From positions 1-64,000 of the forward strand of contig DGVD01000016.1 in NCBI GenBank assembly GCA_002395835.1: a stretch of 64,000 nucleotides of DNA, in the 5' to 3' direction. The notes under the pieces were generated by a model. That model was not told the origin of the DNA and searched no databases. It was given only the letters and a program-made list of their open reading frames with translations. Within the stretch, counting starts at the first letter, position 1, and each line of letters begins with the position of its first letter. Below are positions 17,751-24,789 of this stretch, one piece after another. The DNA is from Bacteroidales bacterium UBA4293 (GTDB taxonomy: Bacteria > Bacteroidota > Bacteroidia > Bacteroidales > Bacteroidaceae). The position numbers and the translations under genes were made by a program.

Positions 17751-19127
17751 TTATACGTTACCTATCTTAGGAAGCTTATTCAATGCCTCAGCTATCACAT
17801 CATCACCAGGGATGACGTCGGTCATGGTACCGTCATTGTACTGCTGATAAGCCACCAAATCGAAATAACCCGTACCTGTAAGGTTGAAGGCAATAGTCTT
17901 AGATTCACCTGTTTCCTTGCATTTCAGAGCCTCATCGATGGCTACACGGATAGCATGGCTGGACTCTGGAGCTGGAAGGATACCCTCAGTGCGAGCAAAC
18001 AGCTCTGCTGCCTCGAATACAGAAGTCTGCTCCACAGCACGTGCCTCAAAGTAACCGTCGTGATAAAGCTGAGCCAGGATAGGGCTGATACCGTGGAAAC
18101 GAAGACCACCTGCATGGTTGGCAGAAGGCATGAACTGGCTACCCAAAGTGTACATCTTAGCTAGTGGACAAATCATACCTGTATCACAGAAATCGTATGC
18201 AAACTTACCACGGGTGAAGCTTGGACAAGAGGCAGGTTCCACACCTATAATCTTATAGTCTGCCTCACCTCTCAGGATTTCTCCGAAGAACGGAGCAGCA
18301 AAACCACCTAGATTAGAACCTCCACCGGCACAACCAATCAAGATATCTGGTTTGATGCCATATTTCTTCATGGCCTTTTGAGCCTCCAAGCCTATAATAG
18401 ACTGATGCAGAACCACCTGGTTCAACACAGAACCCAGCACGTAACGGTAACCCGGGTTAGTTACTGCTGTTTCTACAGCCTCTGAAATGGCACAACCCAG
18501 AGAACCGGTAGTGTCAGGGTGCTCAGAAAGAATCTTCCGGCCCACCTGGGTAGTCATACTAGGTGATGGAGTAACAGTGGCACCATAAGTACGCATCACT
18601 TCTCTACGGAATGGTTTCTGCTCATAAGAAACCTTCACCATGTACACCTTGCAGTCCAAACCAAAGTAAGCACATGCCATACTCAAGGCTGTACCCCACT
18701 GACCGGCACCGGTCTCTGTAGTCACACCCTTCAGGCCCTGTTTCTTAGCATAATATGCCTGTGCAATGGAGGAGTTCAGTTTGTGAGAACCAGATGTGTT
18801 GTTACCTTCAAACTTGTAGTAAATCTTAGCTGGAGTGTCCAGAGCCTTCTCCAGGAAATAAGCACGTACAAGTGGTGAAGGACGGTACATCTTGTAGAAA
18901 TCCATGATTTCACCAGGAATGTCGAAATAAGCAGTATCGTTGTCCAATTCCTGCTTGTTCAACTCTTCGCAGAAGATTGGATTCATTTCTTCTATAGTCA
19001 AGGCATGACCATCGGCTGGGCTAATCAGTGGAGCCGGTTTGGTTTTCATGTCTGCTCTTACATTATACCACTGGGTAGGAATCTCGTCTTCAGTCAAATA
19101 GATTTTGTAGGGAATTTTGTTTTCCAT
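17751..19127 (-). CDS. trpB: Tryptophan synthase beta chain, TrpB2 type
   Basis: This 458-residue PLP enzyme condenses indole with serine to give tryptophan. The PLP lysine is K116 (SGSHKLNSS) and the phosphate loop is CAGGGSNLGG. The long N-terminal extension and the MYRPSPLVRA segment are features of the TrpB2 (trpB-related) subfamily, which works without TrpA. It is unlinked to other trp genes here, as usual for TrpB2, so it may salvage free indole. It has its own promoter. Confidence 0.92.
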   Translation of the reverse strand: MENKIPYKIYLTEDEIPTQWYNVRADMKTKPAPLISPADGHALTIEEMNPIFCEELNKQELDNDTAYFDIPGEIMDFYKMYRPSPLVRAYFLEKALDTPAKIYYKFEGNNTSGSHKLNSSIAQAYYAKKQGLKGVTTETGAGQWGTALSMACAYFGLDCKVYMVKVSYEQKPFRREVMRTYGATVTPSPSMTTQVGRKILSEHPDTTGSLGCAISEAVETAVTNPGYRYVLGSVLNQVVLHQSIIGLEAQKAMKKYGIKPDILIGCAGGGSNLGGFAAPFFGEILRGEADYKIIGVEPASCPSFTRGKFAYDFCDTGMICPLAKMYTLGSQFMPSANHAGGLRFHGISPILAQLYHDGYFEARAVEQTSVFEAAELFARTEGILPAPESSHAIRVAIDEALKCKETGESKTIAFNLTGTGYFDLVAYQQYNDGTMTDVIPGDDVIAEALNKLPKIGNV

Positions 19128-19161
19128 AAATAAATAATTAAAACATGTATTTTTTAGCGCA

Positions 19162-19169
19162 CAAATATA
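19162..19169 (-). promoter_or_regulatory. -7 box for trpB2
   Basis: TATATTTG on the minus strand, 34 bp upstream of the trpB2 ATG. Confidence 0.62.
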
Positions 19170-19564
19170 TCATATTTTATCTTTTTGAGCAAATTTTACC
19201 AGAACTTTACTCGGAAAAAGAAAAAAGATAAGGACGAGGGGGATTCTCCCAGCAAATTGCCAAACTATTTTCCACATCACGGGATTACTACGAATCTGTT
19301 TTCTGGAAAACTTTTCCTCTATTTGTTTTTTAGCTAACATTAAATCGATTTCCTAGCTTTTGGAGCGCATTTTTCGCACCCTCATTTCCCTTGCCATTAG
19401 AAGGGCAAAAAAATCTCTCTAACTGGAGAAAAATTTCTCCCCTTAAGGAGAGAAAAAAATCACCTACTGGAGAGGCCCTTTTTCCCACTTACCACTAGGT
19501 GCTCTAAAAACGCAATTTTTCTGTTTCCAGTTTCACGAATAATTTGCCTGCATGTAAGAATACA
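19170..19564. other. Gene-free AT-rich stretch upstream of trpB2
   Basis: No convincing reading frame is found on either strand. It holds the cluster of inverted repeats at 19415-19476 and otherwise AT-rich sequence. It separates trpB2 from a remnant-filled accessory region. Confidence 0.6.
19415..19476. repeat. Cluster of alternative inverted repeats
   Basis: A perfect 16-bp palindrome GGAGAAAAATTTCTCC (19425-19440) overlaps an imperfect one, TTTCTCCCCTTAAGGAGAG (from 19434). The block ACTGGAGA occurs at 19422 and again near 19465. The middle arm TTTCTCC can pair with either neighbour but not with both at once. It lies upstream of the trpB2 promoter, so it is not part of that leader unless another promoter lies further upstream. 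Confidence 0.55.
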
Positions 19565-19600
19565 GAAAAAAACCTGCCACAAATTATGGCAGGTTTTTTT
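19565..19600. terminator. Intrinsic terminator after the gene remnant
   Basis: AACCTGCCA pairs with TGGCAGGTT around a 7-nt loop, flanked by A and T runs on both sides. It directly follows the stop of the truncated minus-strand gene. Confidence 0.8.
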
Positions 19601-19603
19601 ATT

Positions 19604-19812
19604 TTATTGGCACTTAATATTCTTAAACTGCCATGTAGTGGAAGGTTCTATCAGATCAAAAACCTTAACATCATCGGGCAGTGCAGGGAAAATCAGTGCA
19701 AAACGTAGTTTCTGGTAAGGCCATGGAATGTAAGTATTGGCTGGAGTCATGGTGATGTTCTCTATAGCATCCAACGTCAACTTTCCACCCCGGTTTCCTT
19801 TGATGTACGTAT
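19604..19812 (-). pseudogene. Truncated gene, C-terminal fragment of unknown protein
   Basis: On the minus strand a frame without a start codon runs for about 68 codons to TAA and includes residues such as PANTYIPWPYQKLRF and LPDDVKVFDLIEP. An in-frame TGA closes it just upstream. It reads as natural protein (mixed hydrophobic/acidic) and is followed by a strong terminator, as an intact gene's 3' end would be. The family is not recognised. It is probably the tail of a gene whose front was lost in the rearrangement that built the 19.9-23.3 kb region. Confidence 0.5.
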
Positions 19813-19884
19813 TTCATTTTCCCATCTCAGGAGGGAGGGGGACTGGCAAGGAGCTAATACAAATTGCAGATGTAAGGCTATTAA

Positions 19885-19978
19885 AACACCAGCGAGACAA
19901 ACAAATCATCATTGTTTATCTCGCTGGTGTTAAGAGATTTAGACTTAAAGAAGCCTATTAATACTCATCTTCGTTGAA
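19885..19978. repeat. Left copy of hairpin plus DUF2795 3' end
   Basis: A 13-bp perfect stem (AACACCAGCGAGA, 19885-19897, with 19919-19931) is followed at 19958-19978 by the minus-strand codons for FNEDEY and a stop. The same arrangement ends the intact DUF2795 gene at 23245-23338. Only the last 8 or so codons remain here; an in-frame stop closes the frame beyond them. Confidence 0.7.
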
Positions 19979-20106
19979 AACTTTATTTTAGGTGCTTTTA
20001 TGTTGATTATCAATCACTTGAATCTCAATTAACTATTTTTGGTCAAACAAACCGTGCTATCAAAGACGGTGTAGGACGAATATAAGGCAAATTAGACAAA
20101 CAAATG

Positions 20107-20135
20107 GTTCTTATCGTATGTGAACTCATAAGAAC
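20107..20135 (-). terminator. Probable terminator of WYL regulator gene
   Basis: GTTCTTAT pairs with ATAAGAAC around a 13-nt loop. On the minus strand it is followed by CATTTGTTTGTCT, a weak U-rich tail, 35 bp after the gene's stop. Confidence 0.5.
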
Positions 20136-20170
20136 AACTGAATCTGTTCTTTATAAGTTCAATTTTGGCT

Positions 20171-21088
20171 TTAGTACTTATTGTTATATAATTCGCCCAT
20201 CTTCCTGACACTCTCCATTATATTGCTTCTAAGTGCCAACGGCTCTAATACTTCAACATCTTCCCGATGCGACAATATCTCTTGCTCAAAGTCGTATGTA
20301 GGTTTCAGGTGATATTCAAAAACCGAGTAACTTGGGTTGGTCTCTATTTCTTTCTGTGAGGTGTGCAGAGGGAGAGAGCGAAAATAATTGGCTTGATTGT
20401 TCATTACCTTCAACCGTACCCGTTCACACTGAATCCCATTTTCGATGATTATACCGAAAGAGTCGCGATAGTAATCATGTACATTGAACGACTTAGGATA
20501 TTTATACTGCTGCTCCGTAATGGTCAGTGACTGAATACGGTCCATAGAAAAGATGAGTATGCCCTCCCTGCTCATGCTCTGGCCGATGACATACCACCGC
20601 AAATGAAACAGTTTTACGGCATATGGCATCAACTCAAAGACAGTGGGCTTGTCGTTCTCAAAACTCTGGTAGGTCATACGGAGCACCTTATGTTCCCGCA
20701 GAGCCTGCAAGACTACAGATAGATGTGGCTCTGCCGATGGTATCGGCTCTATCGAGATGCACTCCTCAAGGTTTCTAGCTTCACGGATGGCATTAGTCAT
20801 CGAGAAATTGTTGAGAAGCCAACGACGCACTTCACCATTACGAAAGGCCGAATCGTCCTCTATGCGGTAAGTGTTATCATGTTTGTCACAGACGATGTTC
20901 ACCTCAAAGAGCATTTCTATTTCCTTGCGATGATAGTCGAACGTTCTCCGTGGAATGTCCTTACCGTCAAAATAAGGTGAGTCGTGCCACTTCTCGTTCA
21001 GCTCTTTCAGCGTGATACGGCGGGCGCGATAGATGGTGCTGACTTCCCAGATATAACGTGCTAACAGGTATCTTGCCATAGCTTTCAA
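20171..21088 (-). CDS. WYL-domain transcriptional regulator
   Basis: This 305-residue protein has an N-terminal winged-helix-like region (about 1-75) and a WYL domain (about 120-210) with the signature LFHLRWYVIGQS, followed by a C-terminal extension (about 215-300). WYL regulators sense ligands, often nucleic acids or nucleotides, and are frequent partners of phage-defence genes. It is divergent from the 278-residue gene with an 84-bp shared gap, so it probably controls that gene and itself. The start is uncertain: the -7 box at 21099 leaves almost no leader before 21088, and a second ATG lies three codons in. Confidence 0.85.
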   Translation of the reverse strand: MKAMARYLLARYIWEVSTIYRARRITLKELNEKWHDSPYFDGKDIPRRTFDYHRKEIEMLFEVNIVCDKHDNTYRIEDDSAFRNGEVRRWLLNNFSMTNAIREARNLEECISIEPIPSAEPHLSVVLQALREHKVLRMTYQSFENDKPTVFELMPYAVKLFHLRWYVIGQSMSREGILIFSMDRIQSLTITEQQYKYPKSFNVHDYYRDSFGIIIENGIQCERVRLKVMNNQANYFRSLPLHTSQKEIETNPSYSVFEYHLKPTYDFEQEILSHREDVEVLEPLALRSNIMESVRKMGELYNNKY

Positions 21089-21098
21089 CTATTTTTTT

Positions 21099-21158
21099 CA
21101 AAAATAATAAATTCTTCGAGACTGTGCAACTTTTTTGCGAAATGAATGTGTAATTTTG
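21099..21158. promoter_or_regulatory. Divergent promoters of WYL gene and 278-aa gene
   Basis: The minus-strand box TATTTTTG (21099-21106) faces the WYL gene. The plus-strand box TAATTTTG (21151-21158) serves the 278-residue gene 15-24 bp upstream of its candidate starts. The AT-rich gap between them is the obvious site for regulator binding, but no clear palindrome was seen. Confidence 0.55.
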
Positions 21159-21172
21159 AAGCAAAATAATAA

Positions 21173-22009
21173 ATGCCTATTATGAATACAAAAGAATTAT
21201 TTGGAATGGAAAATCCATGGGAATATGTTGCAGCGATGTACGACCCAAACAACTTGGAATGCTTGTATGGAGACCAAAACAACTATGTCTGTGCAGGTGA
21301 TTGTAAAGTAGTAGACGATTACAACCAAAAAGTTAAAGATAGGTCAGATGAGATTATAACAAAAATCCCTGCTGAACCATGGTGGGGAAATCCCCTCAAA
21401 GCTCGCCTTATCATTCTAAGTCTTAATCCAGGCTATGTTCCAGAAGTCAATGAGACCTTGGCAAAACTTTTGCAAACAAATGAGGCTGTACGCCGGCAAC
21501 TTATTAACTACAAGGCAAAAACACTTCGATTAGAAGCAGAAGCTTTCTTGCCAGAAGAAGAAATAGAAGATGGGTGTCCTATCTCATGTAAGGACGCTGT
21601 GAACATATTGGGTGATTGGTACTGGGTAAAGATGTTGAGGCAATTGAAAGAAGATGTTGAAAAAAAGAACGGACAGATAAATGAAGAAGTCTTTTACAGG
21701 CAGGTAGCACTCATAGAGTATTGTGGATATAGCTCAGTAACAGCAAAAATCTCTTTACCGTTAAATGAAGAGGGTTCCTACGGCTTTTTGAAGAAATTGG
21801 TTAGCTATATCTCGAAAAAAGAAGATGTGCGTTTTCTTATTATGAGAGATTCTTATCGTTGGGACAGGCTTCTAAAAGAGATTGAGTGTTCAGACGATAA
21901 GATTTGGCGAAGAAAGCCAAGGAGTAGAAGCCAATATATAACTCCGGGTAATTTTGAGAATGATGTTTATAAAAAGATTGTTGAATCCTTGGCTTGTAAA
22001 GGAGAATGA
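21173..22009 (+). CDS. Unknown protein, possibly uracil-DNA-glycosylase-like
   Basis: This 278-residue soluble protein is not recognised with certainty. The segment GNPLKARLIILSLNPGYVPE (about residues 68-87) has the hydrophobic strand followed by NPG seen in motif 1 of some uracil/thymine DNA glycosylase families, which suggests that fold only weakly. It also has a cysteine pair near C36 and C42, a WYWVKMLRQL helix and a C-terminal FLIMRDSYRWDRLL stretch. ATG at 21182 (MNTKELF) is an equally good start. It is divergent from a WYL regulator and next to a broken nuclease gene, which hints at a defence role (inference). Confidence 0.6.
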   Translation: MPIMNTKELFGMENPWEYVAAMYDPNNLECLYGDQNNYVCAGDCKVVDDYNQKVKDRSDEIITKIPAEPWWGNPLKARLIILSLNPGYVPEVNETLAKLLQTNEAVRRQLINYKAKTLRLEAEAFLPEEEIEDGCPISCKDAVNILGDWYWVKMLRQLKEDVEKKNGQINEEVFYRQVALIEYCGYSSVTAKISLPLNEEGSYGFLKKLVSYISKKEDVRFLIMRDSYRWDRLLKEIECSDDKIWRRKPRSRSQYITPGNFENDVYKKIVESLACKGE

Positions 22010-22048
22010 AATGTCTTATAGTATACTGAATAAATAGTCCCTTTTTAT

Positions 22049-22266
22049 ATGATAAATGAGAAAACAAATCGTTTAAGAACTTCCTTGAGAAACTTGATGT
22101 TATCAGGAAGAAGTATGAGGACATTGAGGCGCAAAAAGACCAGTTCAATGTCTTCTCTGCAATGTTTGACACATCAGATGAAGTCTATTTACATTCTCAA
22201 TTCATTTACTCGTTGTTAAGTTTCAAAGTTGAAAGGTTAGTGGCTAAAGATTCAACTCAGAGTTGA
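22049..22266 (+). pseudogene. Remnant of PD-(D/E)XK nuclease family gene (PDDEXK_4-like)
   Basis: A frame at 22060-22266 encodes 68 residues including EKLDVIRKKYEDIEAQKDQF and FNVFSAMF...DEVYLHSQFIYSLL. This matches my recollection of the N-terminus of the Bacteroides PDDEXK_4 proteins. The ATG at 22049 is in a different frame, so a single-base shift separates start and body, and a TGA ends the frame long before the nuclease core (family members run to several hundred residues). It is dead by both frameshift and truncation. Confidence 0.6.
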
Positions 22267-22345
22267 GGGAAAGACACAACCGAGCAGGTTTTCAGTTCAA
22301 ACAAACTTAATCTCTACTGTGCAACGTTTTTGCCACATGACTCAT

Positions 22346-22353
22346 TACCTTTG
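22346..22353 (+). promoter_or_regulatory. -7 box for YopX gene
   Basis: TACCTTTG, 29 bp upstream of the ATG at 22383. Confidence 0.6.
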
Positions 22354-22382
22354 CACCATCAATCAAGTAAAGGGAATGAGTT

Positions 22383-23162
22383 ATGAAAGCAAAAGTAGTG
22401 AGTCTGGAAGAACTGAAGCAGATGTGCGAGCAGTTCTTGGAGGTATGCATATCGGGCAGCGACGACGATATTCGGCATTTCGGCGAGGACGTGGAAGTCA
22501 GATTTATCAACGACGACGGGAGCTTCGGCTACACTTACGTCTGCGACCTGTTCTTCTATCACGACCGCATGTATTACTGGTCACAACGGAAAACGCAAAA
22601 GGAATACCTTACGCTAAACGACTTTGAACTTGAAGGCTCGTTGGAGATTTTGGAAATCTTCGGCGACATCAAAATCTTTCCCGTCATATTTGCCGGCGTC
22701 TACACAGGCTATCAAGACGACAAAGGGCAGAAGATATTTACAGGTGACGTAGTGAAAGCCACTGCACTCATGGAGGCAAACATGATTTCGGAGGGCGGCA
22801 GAACCCGAGCGAGAATGTGTAACGGAAAGGACTATAGCGGTGCAACGTTTATTGCCGGTATTGACTTCTTCGGGCACCGACGGGATGATTACTACTATAT
22901 TTTGGACAATTGTCCCATTGCAATGAAATATACCAAGCGTGCGAAAGTCATTGGCAACGTGTTTTATGACTTAGACCGCGACCACATGGTGGTGGACATC
23001 AGAGAGCGTTGCTGCATGCTGGCCTATCCTTATAACATCAACATACGCAACCTCCACACGAAAATGGCCCATGCGCCTTATTTCGTCAGCAAAACGTGGC
23101 AAGAGAAGGCTTTGAAGATATTGAAAAACGAACCTTTATATGAGGAATTACCTCTTAATTGA
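22383..23162 (+). CDS. YopX family protein
   Basis: This 259-residue protein contains the YopX core YTGYQDDKGQKIFTGDVV (about residues 108-125) followed by beta-rich sequence ending in KRAKVIGNVF. YopX proteins are common in phages and conjugative elements and their function is unknown. The N-terminal 100 residues are an acidic extension. Base composition is distinct from neighbours (about 55% GC in a sampled line, against 38-43% in the 278-aa gene), which supports separate acquisition. It has its own promoter and is not in an operon. Confidence 0.8.
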   Translation: MKAKVVSLEELKQMCEQFLEVCISGSDDDIRHFGEDVEVRFINDDGSFGYTYVCDLFFYHDRMYYWSQRKTQKEYLTLNDFELEGSLEILEIFGDIKIFPVIFAGVYTGYQDDKGQKIFTGDVVKATALMEANMISEGGRTRARMCNGKDYSGATFIAGIDFFGHRRDDYYYILDNCPIAMKYTKRAKVIGNVFYDLDRDHMVVDIRERCCMLAYPYNINIRNLHTKMAHAPYFVSKTWQEKALKILKNEPLYEELPLN

Positions 23163-23244
23163 CTACCTATTACTCAATAATAGCCTACATAATAAGCTAT
23201 TTGCTGTAATTGGGACAAACAAATCAGACTATTACAAGCCATAA

Positions 23245-23338
23245 AACATCAGCGAGACAAACAAATGATCATTGTTTATCTCGCTGATATTAAATAAATT
23301 AATAGAGATACTACTCTCTAATACTCATCCTCGTTGAA
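23245..23338. repeat. Right copy of hairpin plus DUF2795 3' end
   Basis: AACATCAGCGAGA (23245-23257) pairs with TCTCGCTGATATT (23279-23291) apart from one mismatch, with the same loop as the left copy at 19885. One stem pair differs from the left copy on both sides (C-G there, T-A here), a compensatory change that supports a real hairpin, likely the terminator of the DUF2795 gene. The gene's last codons (FNEDEY, stop) lie at 23318-23338. Confidence 0.7.
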
Positions 23339-23539
23339 CAAGAAATCTTCCTTAGTAGGATAATCTGGCCAGACATCCTCTATGGTTTCATAGATTTCTC
23401 CTTCATCTTCTATTTCCTGTAAATTCTCGATGACCTCCAATGGAGCACCAGAGCGTTGTGCATAGTCAATAAGTTCTTCCTTGGTTGCTGGCCAAGGTGC
23501 ATCTTCAAGTTTAGAAGCTAATTCCAATGTCCAATACAT
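23318..23539 (-). CDS. DUF2795 domain protein
   Basis: This 73-residue very acidic protein has the DUF2795 pattern: LEDAPWPATKEELIDYAQRSGAPLEVIENLQ, then an acidic tail ending in NEDEY. Family function is unknown; members are small cytoplasmic proteins found in many bacteria. The start is secured by a strong AAGGAGG site 8 nt upstream, unusual for this phylum. Its 3' end and following hairpin are partly duplicated at 19885-19978. Confidence 0.85.
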   Translation of the reverse strand: MYWTLELASKLEDAPWPATKEELIDYAQRSGAPLEVIENLQEIEDEGEIYETIEDVWPDYPTKEDFLFNEDEY

Positions 23540-23547
23540 TAATATAT

Positions 23548-23554
23548 CCTCCTT
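23548..23554 (-). promoter_or_regulatory. Strong Shine-Dalgarno site of DUF2795 gene
   Basis: The minus strand reads AAGGAGG, 8 nt before the ATG. Most genes in this window have only A-rich leaders, as is normal in Bacteroidota, so this site stands out. Confidence 0.7.
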
Positions 23555-23580
23555 TTAGTTTATTTGTCTATTTGAAACCG

Positions 23581-23588
23581 CAAAAATA
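23581..23588 (-). promoter_or_regulatory. -7 box for DUF2795 gene
   Basis: TATTTTTG on the minus strand, 41 bp upstream of the ATG. Confidence 0.6.
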
Positions 23589-23600
23589 ATATATTTATGT

Positions 23601-24170
23601 TTACCTACAAGAAATATTCCACTTTTTTTCTTCTTTTCCTGCTACAATATTTAATCTCCGTGCTAAAATAAACAAATAATCACTCAAACGATTGATATAT
23701 TTCTTTACTAGCATATCCACTTCCACCTCTTGATTCAACCTTAAAATAATCCGTTCAGCTCTTCTGCAAACCGTGCGGCAAACATGTGCCTGTGAGGCAG
23801 CTATTCCCCCTCCAGGAAGCAGAAATGCACGGAATGGAGGTAGGGTTTCCTGTATCCTGTCGATGGCTTTTTCCAGTGTCTCTAAAGCACCTGGGGTAAG
23901 TATAGCCTTTTCCTTCAATTCCCGCTTTTCCTGATTCGTCGCTAAATAGCTACCAATGACAAACAAGTGATTTTGAATCATTTCTAAAAGCTGGGTGTCA
24001 GGATCGTCTACTGGAAGCATTTCATCCACGTATGCCGACAATAAACCGATCTGGGAATTCAGTTCATCCACAGTTCCATAAGATTCCACACGGACATGAG
24101 TCTTTGGTACACGTTCTCCCCCCACAAGACTCGTCATCCCTTCATCTCCTGTTTTGGTGTAGATTTTCAT
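23601..24170 (-). CDS. Cob(I)alamin adenosyltransferase, PduO type
   Basis: This 189-residue enzyme adenosylates cob(I)alamin to coenzyme B12. It has the N-terminal PduO ATP-binding signature IYTKTGDEGMTSLVGGERVPK, VESYGTVDELNS, and the C-terminal helix with RTVCRRAERIILRLN and KYINRLSDYLFILAR. It is the last gene of the S9 peptidase/methyltransferase-like/PduO operon, 3 bp after its neighbour. Adenosylcobalamin would support methylmalonyl-CoA mutase of the propionate pathway (inference from the phylum). Confidence 0.93.
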   Translation of the reverse strand: MKIYTKTGDEGMTSLVGGERVPKTHVRVESYGTVDELNSQIGLLSAYVDEMLPVDDPDTQLLEMIQNHLFVIGSYLATNQEKRELKEKAILTPGALETLEKAIDRIQETLPPFRAFLLPGGGIAASQAHVCRTVCRRAERIILRLNQEVEVDMLVKKYINRLSDYLFILARRLNIVAGKEEKKWNISCR

Positions 24171-24173
24171 AGA

Positions 24174-24782
24174 TTAAATAAAATTTACTTTATAATGTTG
24201 TTTGATTTTTGATTTGTCGAAAAAGACTAAACCTACCTCATAAAGGTCGTAGGTGATTCCCACTTCTTCCTGCTGTTGGATGGTTTTCCACCAAGTATAT
24301 TGCTCCTTACTTTTATGAATGTCCTCCACCACGATGAGAGATTTCTCTGTGACATAGTCTAGAGCTGCCTTGAACCACTGCTGATAAGTAGGGACAAGGG
24401 TAAGGTGCAACAGTCCCAATGGTTTTCCTTCCAGCAGCATTTTAAGGCCCTCCTCGGGAGATTCAGTTCCGTTTAATGCCTGGCAAAAAGCAGTTTTACA
24501 TCCAGCTGAAAGATACTCCAAGGAAAGAGGAAAATCGTTCCCCACCTGAACAATACTCTGAGGTTGAATGAAATTGGAGAGACGAAGCAAAAGTTTATCT
24601 ACCTTTTCACTCAGCATCTTCCCCACATGCCTTTTTTCCTTCAACTCCGAATAAGCATAATAGGCTTCCTTTTCATTAATTACAGCACGTATCAAGTAAA
24701 ATGCCGATGGGGAATGCACTCCGTAACCTTTTCTGTTACGGAACCTGCATGTCCACACCCACATTTTCTTAAATATATTCAT
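24174..24782 (-). CDS. Methyltransferase-like protein (degenerate Rossmann), unknown function
   Basis: This 202-residue protein is conserved in Bacteroidales and usually labelled a class I SAM-dependent methyltransferase. It starts with a basic region containing RKGYGVHSPSAFYLI, followed by IVQVGNDFPLSLEYLSAG at the place of motif I, but the glycine-rich GxGxG loop is absent, so SAM binding is doubtful. The C-terminus ends in DKSKIKQHYKVNF. It sits between S9 peptidase and PduO genes with 7- and 3-bp gaps. Confidence 0.65.
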   Translation of the reverse strand: MNIFKKMWVWTCRFRNRKGYGVHSPSAFYLIRAVINEKEAYYAYSELKEKRHVGKMLSEKVDKLLLRLSNFIQPQSIVQVGNDFPLSLEYLSAGCKTAFCQALNGTESPEEGLKMLLEGKPLGLLHLTLVPTYQQWFKAALDYVTEKSLIVVEDIHKSKEQYTWWKTIQQQEEVGITYDLYEVGLVFFDKSKIKQHYKVNFI

Positions 24783-24789
24783 ATTCTTA

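Noticed and set aside
19737..19961. A 74-residue plus-strand frame
   Set aside because: It crosses a minus-strand gene remnant and the left hairpin repeat, with no promoter or protein-like pattern of its own.
19970..20083. About 35 codons on the plus strand ending QTNRAIKDGVGRI and a stop
   Set aside because: It looks slightly protein-like but is too short, lacks a start and could be chance; not enough to call a remnant.
23560..24170. Cobalamin riboswitch near the PduO gene
   Set aside because: The gene is third in an operon starting at 27606 and no B12-box-like sequence is visible ahead of it or ahead of the operon.
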